This document shows, one piece after another, positions 8,092 through 11,109 of a stretch of DNA of 11,109 nucleotides. The DNA is from Candidatus Arcticimaribacter sp. UBA7428 (GTDB lineage: Bacteria > Bacteroidota > Bacteroidia > Flavobacteriales > Flavobacteriaceae), in contig DLQQ01000032.1 in NCBI GenBank assembly GCA_002477625.1, forward strand, positions 5,915-17,023, written 5' to 3'. Position 1 is the stretch's first letter. Each line of letters opens with the position of its first letter. The position numbers were made by a program, and so were the translations under genes. The notes beneath the pieces are model-generated. The model had not been told where the DNA came from, searched no databases, and saw only the letters and a program-made list of their open reading frames with translations.

Positions 8092-9315
8092 ATGAAACAC
8101 TTTTTTACATTTCTTTTAACTCTAGTGGTAACCCTTGGGTGGGCTCAAAAAAAAGAACTTAAACAGGCACAAAAGCTATATAAGTCGGCTAAAATATCGG
8201 AGGCCAAGGCTTCATTAGACGCTAACCAAGCACTACTGGAATCAGCTGAAATGAAATATGCTGCGCCTTATAACCTTTTGCGCTCTCAAATTGCTTTAGC
8301 AGAAGAAGACTATCAAGTTTCGTATGATTATTTGCAGCTGGCTCAAAAAGATTCAGGACTAAGTTTTAAAACGAGCGAACAAAAAAGACTTTTGGTTGCT
8401 GAAATAATTAACGCCGCAATTGAGCAATCTGAAAGCAAAGAATTTATTGCTTCTGCAAAAAACTTATATTTATCCTATGTGATTGATCCTGTTGCAAATG
8501 TTGATTACCTTTATTATGCAGCTTCAAATGCTGTCAATGCATCTGAGTATGAATTATCACTCAAATACTATCAAATATTAAAGGATATCAAGTACACTGG
8601 TATTACGACCAAACGATATGTGACTGAGGTGGCAAACAATACGGAAATAGAAGTTACAGAATCCGAGTATTCTATTTATCAAAAATCTAAAGATTACACC
8701 AATTTTAGAACAGAAGATACAGAATCTAAATTTCCAGAGATTGTTAAAAACATCGCCTTGATTTATAATCAATTAGGAGAAAAAGAGAAAGCAATTGAAG
8801 CGGTTATAGCTGCTCGTGCCGAAAGTCCAAATGATTTAGGTTTAATTCTAACCGAAGCGAATATCTACATTGAATTAGGTGAGAAAGAAAAATTCAAAGT
8901 TTTGATGGGAGAAGCTATTGCACAAGATCCAGAAAACGCAAACTTATACTACAACCTCGGAGTAGTAACTGCAGACTTAGGAGATAATGAAAAAGCAAGA
9001 ACTTACTATGAAAAAGCAATCGAACTTGATCCTTCAATGGAAGACGGTTACTTGAATCTGGTAGCACTCATTTTAAAGGATGAAACCTCAATTGTTGAGG
9101 AAATGAATTCTTTAGGAAATTCCAGAGCAGATAACGCAAAGTATGACATATTGAAAGAAAAGCGTGAGAGTGTTTATTCGGAATGTGTACCGATTCTCAA
9201 AAAGCTCATCTCTATTTCTGATTCTAATCAAGAAGCGGCTCGTACCCTTATGAATATCTATGCAACTTTAGGTAATAACGAAGGTTTTATGGAAATAAAA
9301 AAATTACTCGAATAG
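8092..9315 (+). CDS. Exported TPR-repeat protein downstream of gyrA
   Basis: This 407-residue protein starts with a signal peptide: Lys2, a hydrophobic stretch at about 4-16, and a probable cleavage after Ala18 in LGWA-QKK, so it should be periplasmic or surface-facing. No lipobox cysteine is seen. The clearest TPR motif is at about 284-317 (ANLYYNLGVVTADLGDNEKA, then AIELDP); neighbouring repeats occur at about 216-249 and 250-283, with a degenerate one near 383-407. The N-terminal half (20-180) is helical and looks like diverged TPR units. TPR domains bind peptides or partner proteins; no enzymatic motif is visible, so no specific function can be assigned. It lies 26 bases after gyrA with no terminator between them, so it is probably in the same transcript, and it ends before a strong terminator. 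Confidence 0.85.
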   Translation: MKHFFTFLLTLVVTLGWAQKKELKQAQKLYKSAKISEAKASLDANQALLESAEMKYAAPYNLLRSQIALAEEDYQVSYDYLQLAQKDSGLSFKTSEQKRLLVAEIINAAIEQSESKEFIASAKNLYLSYVIDPVANVDYLYYAASNAVNASEYELSLKYYQILKDIKYTGITTKRYVTEVANNTEIEVTESEYSIYQKSKDYTNFRTEDTESKFPEIVKNIALIYNQLGEKEKAIEAVIAARAESPNDLGLILTEANIYIELGEKEKFKVLMGEAIAQDPENANLYYNLGVVTADLGDNEKARTYYEKAIELDPSMEDGYLNLVALILKDETSIVEEMNSLGNSRADNAKYDILKEKRESVYSECVPILKKLISISDSNQEAARTLMNIYATLGNNEGFMEIKKLLE

Positions 9316-9333
9316 TTTTAGTTCACATACCCT

Positions 9334-9369
9334 AACAAAAAAACCTTCAGAAATGAAGGTTTTTTTGTT
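9334..9369. terminator. Bidirectional terminator between convergent genes
   Basis: AACAAAAAAACCTTC (9334-9348) and GAAGGTTTTTTTGTT (9355-9369) form perfect 15-bp arms around the loop AGAAAT. The stem has seven A on one side and seven T on the other, so it gives a CCTTC/GAAGG core with a U run in both directions. It serves the gyrA-TPR transcript (19 bases after the TPR stop) and the convergent peptidase gene (12 bases after its stop). Confidence 0.92.
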
Positions 9370-9380
9370 TTCCAGTAGGC

Positions 9381-10127
9381 TTATATTATTTTCTTAATCA
9401 TTCGAAGTTTGTGGGAATGATTCTGAATTTCTTTGTTGTAAATACCGGTTTGATCTATTGGATCAATTCGCACTTTTCCATGGGCATGAATAATCCTGTG
9501 GTCTTGTAGCAGTATACCTACATGCGTTATGTCCCCTTCTTTATTGTCAAAAAACGCTAGATCTCCGGGTTCGCTTTCTTCTATAAAGCTAAGGGTTACC
9601 CCTTGTTTTGCTTGTTGAGAGGCATCTCTTTTCAGTTGTATCCCATTAAGCTTATACACCATTTGAGTAAACCCAGAACAATCGATACCCATGGGTGTTT
9701 TTCCACCCCACAAATAAGGAGCATGTAGGTATGCAAAAGCAGTTCTAACCAATTGGCTTTTATCGCGCGAATTGGTGAATTCTCCTTCAAATTGATGTTT
9801 TAAAACATCAAGCTGTCTCAGGTCGCTACCCAGTGGGATCGGGAATAACTCTGAATTCGGTAAATTCACATAGTCCAATAGATGGGCTGAATGCTTTACT
9901 TCGAGTTCGGAATTGTTTTTATAAATTTCTTCTGGAATTTCGATGCATTGGTTCGAGCAAATCCAACCTTCATAACGATCCCATTGATTTCTTATTTTCA
10001 ACCAGTCTTTTCTGTGATCAATGATTTTAAAACAATCTCCATAGAGGAGCTGAGAAACCTGCTCACTTGCGTGATTATAATCATTTCTAAGAGGGACAAT
10101 CCCTAAAGGACAAATACCGTACTTCAA
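9381..10127 (-). CDS. NlpC/P60 (C40) peptidase with N-terminal SH3-like domain, TTG start
   Basis: A 248-residue cysteine peptidase of the NlpC/P60 superfamily, which cleaves gamma-D-glutamyl-diamino acid bonds in peptidoglycan peptides. A bacterial SH3-like domain covers about 1-75 (YGICPLGIVPLR, then YEGWI at 52-56). The catalytic domain follows from about 122, with YLWGG (138-142), nucleophile Cys150 in DCSGF, His202 in THVG and a third polar residue His214 in IIHAHG. No signal peptide or membrane anchor is evident, so it is probably cytoplasmic and resembles YkfC-type dipeptidyl-peptidases of murein peptide recycling. The frame stays open to a second TTG at 10181, but that would add 18 non-conserved hydrophobic residues before the family-typical start (M)KYGIC. 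I therefore chose TTG at 10127. No ATG serves either start. The function beyond the family is inferred. Confidence 0.85.
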   Translation of the reverse strand: MKYGICPLGIVPLRNDYNHASEQVSQLLYGDCFKIIDHRKDWLKIRNQWDRYEGWICSNQCIEIPEEIYKNNSELEVKHSAHLLDYVNLPNSELFPIPLGSDLRQLDVLKHQFEGEFTNSRDKSQLVRTAFAYLHAPYLWGGKTPMGIDCSGFTQMVYKLNGIQLKRDASQQAKQGVTLSFIEESEPGDLAFFDNKEGDITHVGILLQDHRIIHAHGKVRIDPIDQTGIYNKEIQNHSHKLRMIKKII

Positions 10128-10129
10128 TT

Positions 10130-10160
10130 CAAAAAGTATAATTAATAAGAACTCATTCAA
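10130..10160 (-). promoter_or_regulatory. Possible promoter of the NlpC/P60 gene
   Basis: On the minus strand a TTG (10160-10158) is followed after 19 bases by TACTTTTTG (10138-10130), which is TAnnTTTG with one extra base. It ends two bases before the TTG start codon at 10127, so the mRNA would be leaderless if this is the promoter. This also argues against the longer start at 10181, which would lie upstream of it. The one-base misfit keeps confidence low. Confidence 0.3.
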
Positions 10161-10236
10161 AACTGAAGCTAAAATAATCAATTTTAATCCATCCAGAGAG
10201 CTGATGATTTAAAATTAGTGTGAAGAATCATTTTCT

Positions 10237-10244
10237 TACCTTTG
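10237..10244 (+). promoter_or_regulatory. -7 promoter element (TACCTTTG) for the 7TM-HD gene
   Basis: TACCTTTG matches the Bacteroidota -7 consensus TAnnTTTG exactly, in the 121-base divergent region before the 7TM-HD gene. A TTA, one base off the -33 TTG, lies 19 bases upstream. The predicted transcript start would leave a 5' untranslated region of about 50 bases before the ATG at 10303. Confidence 0.5.
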
Positions 10245-10302
10245 AAGTTCAGTTGAACTGTATTGTATGCTGAATTGATTTTTAAAGTTAGGCTTCGATT
10301 TT

Positions 10303-11028
10303 ATGAAAAAAATATTGCAATCGTTTTTCAATTACCAATCCATGATTTATAAGGCGATTTTATTCGTCTTTACCTGCTTGTTTATTGTTTATTTCTTTCC
10401 TAAAAAGGGTCAATTTAAATATGAGTTCAATAAAGGCCAGACTTGGGAGTACGAAAACTTATATGCTCCTTTTGACTTTGCTATTTTAAAATCAGAAAAA
10501 GAACTTTTGTTGGAGCGCGACCAACTGAAAAAAGAAATCCCCACCTATTTTAATCAGAACACTGCTGTAATTGAAGAGGTGGAGGCGATGTATACACAAA
10601 AGTTTTCAACCTATTTTACATATCCTGTAAATTCTTCACGCTACAAAAGACATTTCGAGTTTGGTTTAAATATCATTAAGGAAATATATAGCACGGGTGT
10701 TCTACCTCTAAATTATAAGCATGAAGGGGGAGATCGTGTTGGGCTGATTCAAGATCACGCAGAAACTGAACTGGATTTCAATAAATTGCTTCAGCCTGCT
10801 GAGCTTTCTCGGTTTTTAGATGGAAAATTATCCTCAACTACATTTATTCGTTTTAAAAATGAATACTATAAACTCCTGTTTGAAATTATAGAGCCCAATC
10901 TAATCTATGATGAACGATTCAATGAGCAGTTGCTAGAAAGCGCTTATTCGAAACTCGCTATTTCTCGTGATTTAATTACCATGGGGAGTATTCTGATTTC
11001 TAATGGAGAGCTGTTAGATGGGTCTTGA
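10303..11028 (+). CDS. 7TM-HD family phosphohydrolase (PgpH-like), N-terminal part only
   Basis: The 241 residues match the start of the membrane HD-hydrolase family (YqfF/PgpH type), which degrades cyclic-di-AMP. A first membrane helix lies at about 14-32 (ends IVYFFP), followed by an extracellular domain (from about 36) with the family-typical YEFNKGQTWEYENLYAPFDFAI (residues 40-61, a little longer as a block). The final residues ILISNGELLDG resemble the motif that normally ends this domain just before the seven-helix membrane bundle and the cytoplasmic HD catalytic domain. Family members are about 680-700 residues, so the membrane bundle and HD domain are absent. A TGA follows Gly-Ser at 11026-11028, and no frame downstream resembles the missing part. 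This is a broken or interrupted gene, or the end of a contig joined to other DNA; the fragment alone could not hydrolyse nucleotides. Confidence 0.75.
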   Translation: MKKILQSFFNYQSMIYKAILFVFTCLFIVYFFPKKGQFKYEFNKGQTWEYENLYAPFDFAILKSEKELLLERDQLKKEIPTYFNQNTAVIEEVEAMYTQKFSTYFTYPVNSSRYKRHFEFGLNIIKEIYSTGVLPLNYKHEGGDRVGLIQDHAETELDFNKLLQPAELSRFLDGKLSSTTFIRFKNEYYKLLFEIIEPNLIYDERFNEQLLESAYSKLAISRDLITMGSILISNGELLDGS

Positions 11029-11109
11029 TCTACATGAACTCAATATTGCAATGATTTCATGTTTTCAACATGAAACGATCGACCTAGCTAAGCCAAAAGG
11101 TATTGCTCG
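11018..11109 (+). other. Short open frame running off the window end
   Basis: An ATG at 11018, overlapping the last codons of the 7TM-HD frame in the next frame, opens 30 codons to the window edge without a stop, beginning MGLDLHELNIAM. I do not recognise the sequence, and it does not resemble the transmembrane region expected to follow the 7TM-HD extracellular domain. It could be the start of an inserted gene or chance. A 9-bp inverted repeat lies inside it. Confidence 0.2.
11055..11075. repeat. Perfect 9-bp inverted repeat near the window end
   Basis: TTTCATGTT (11055-11063), spacer TTC, AACATGAAA (11067-11075). The arms are perfectly complementary. It lies in the stretch that follows the break in the 7TM-HD gene, so it may belong to inserted DNA. 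No U run follows on either strand, so it does not look like a terminator. Confidence 0.5.

Noticed and set aside
11021..11109. Single-base frameshift as the cause of the early stop in the 7TM-HD gene
   Set aside because: Neither alternative frame after the break resembles the expected membrane segment; one stops within ten codons and the other is hydrophilic.

Overview
The window looks like chromosomal DNA from a member of the Bacteroidota, most likely Flavobacteriia. The DNA is AT-rich. Start codons are preceded by A/T-rich stretches without Shine-Dalgarno sequences. Several intergenic regions carry matches to the Bacteroidota -7 promoter element TAnnTTTG. The proteins (fused aspartokinase/homoserine dehydrogenase, ClpC, GyrA with a QHRGGVG box, cytoplasmic-type NlpC/P60 peptidase, 7TM-HD hydrolase) read like flavobacterial ones. 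This placement is inference from remembered family features, not from a search.

Layout. Positions 1-2454 (minus) hold thrA, with the first codons of a probable thrB at the very left edge. Positions 2455-2797 are a 343-base leader/intergenic region. It contains the clpC terminator, a promoter-like element beside a perfect palindrome, a previously uncalled 33-codon leader peptide with 8 threonines, and RNA structures that could form an attenuator of the threonine operon. Positions 2798-5329 (minus) hold clpC. A 228-base divergent intergenic region separates it from gyrA (5558-8065, plus), which is followed after 26 bases by a secreted TPR protein gene (8092-9315). A strong bidirectional terminator (9334-9369) separates this from a convergent NlpC/P60 peptidase gene (minus), whose most credible start is a TTG at 10127. 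Divergent from it is the start of a 7TM-HD phosphohydrolase gene (10303-11028, plus), which stops abruptly after its extracellular domain begins. The last roughly 85 bases do not read as the rest of that protein in any frame.

How the genes work together. thrA (with thrB) makes threonine precursors, and its leader appears built to sense charged threonyl-tRNA. ClpC is the unfoldase of the ClpCP protease. GyrA is the cleavage/wrapping subunit of DNA gyrase and is probably co-transcribed with a TPR protein of unknown role. The NlpC/P60 enzyme probably recycles murein peptides in the cytoplasm. The 7TM-HD protein would normally hydrolyse cyclic-di-AMP. These are mostly housekeeping genes. The two points most worth attention are the threonine leader region and the broken end of the 7TM-HD gene.
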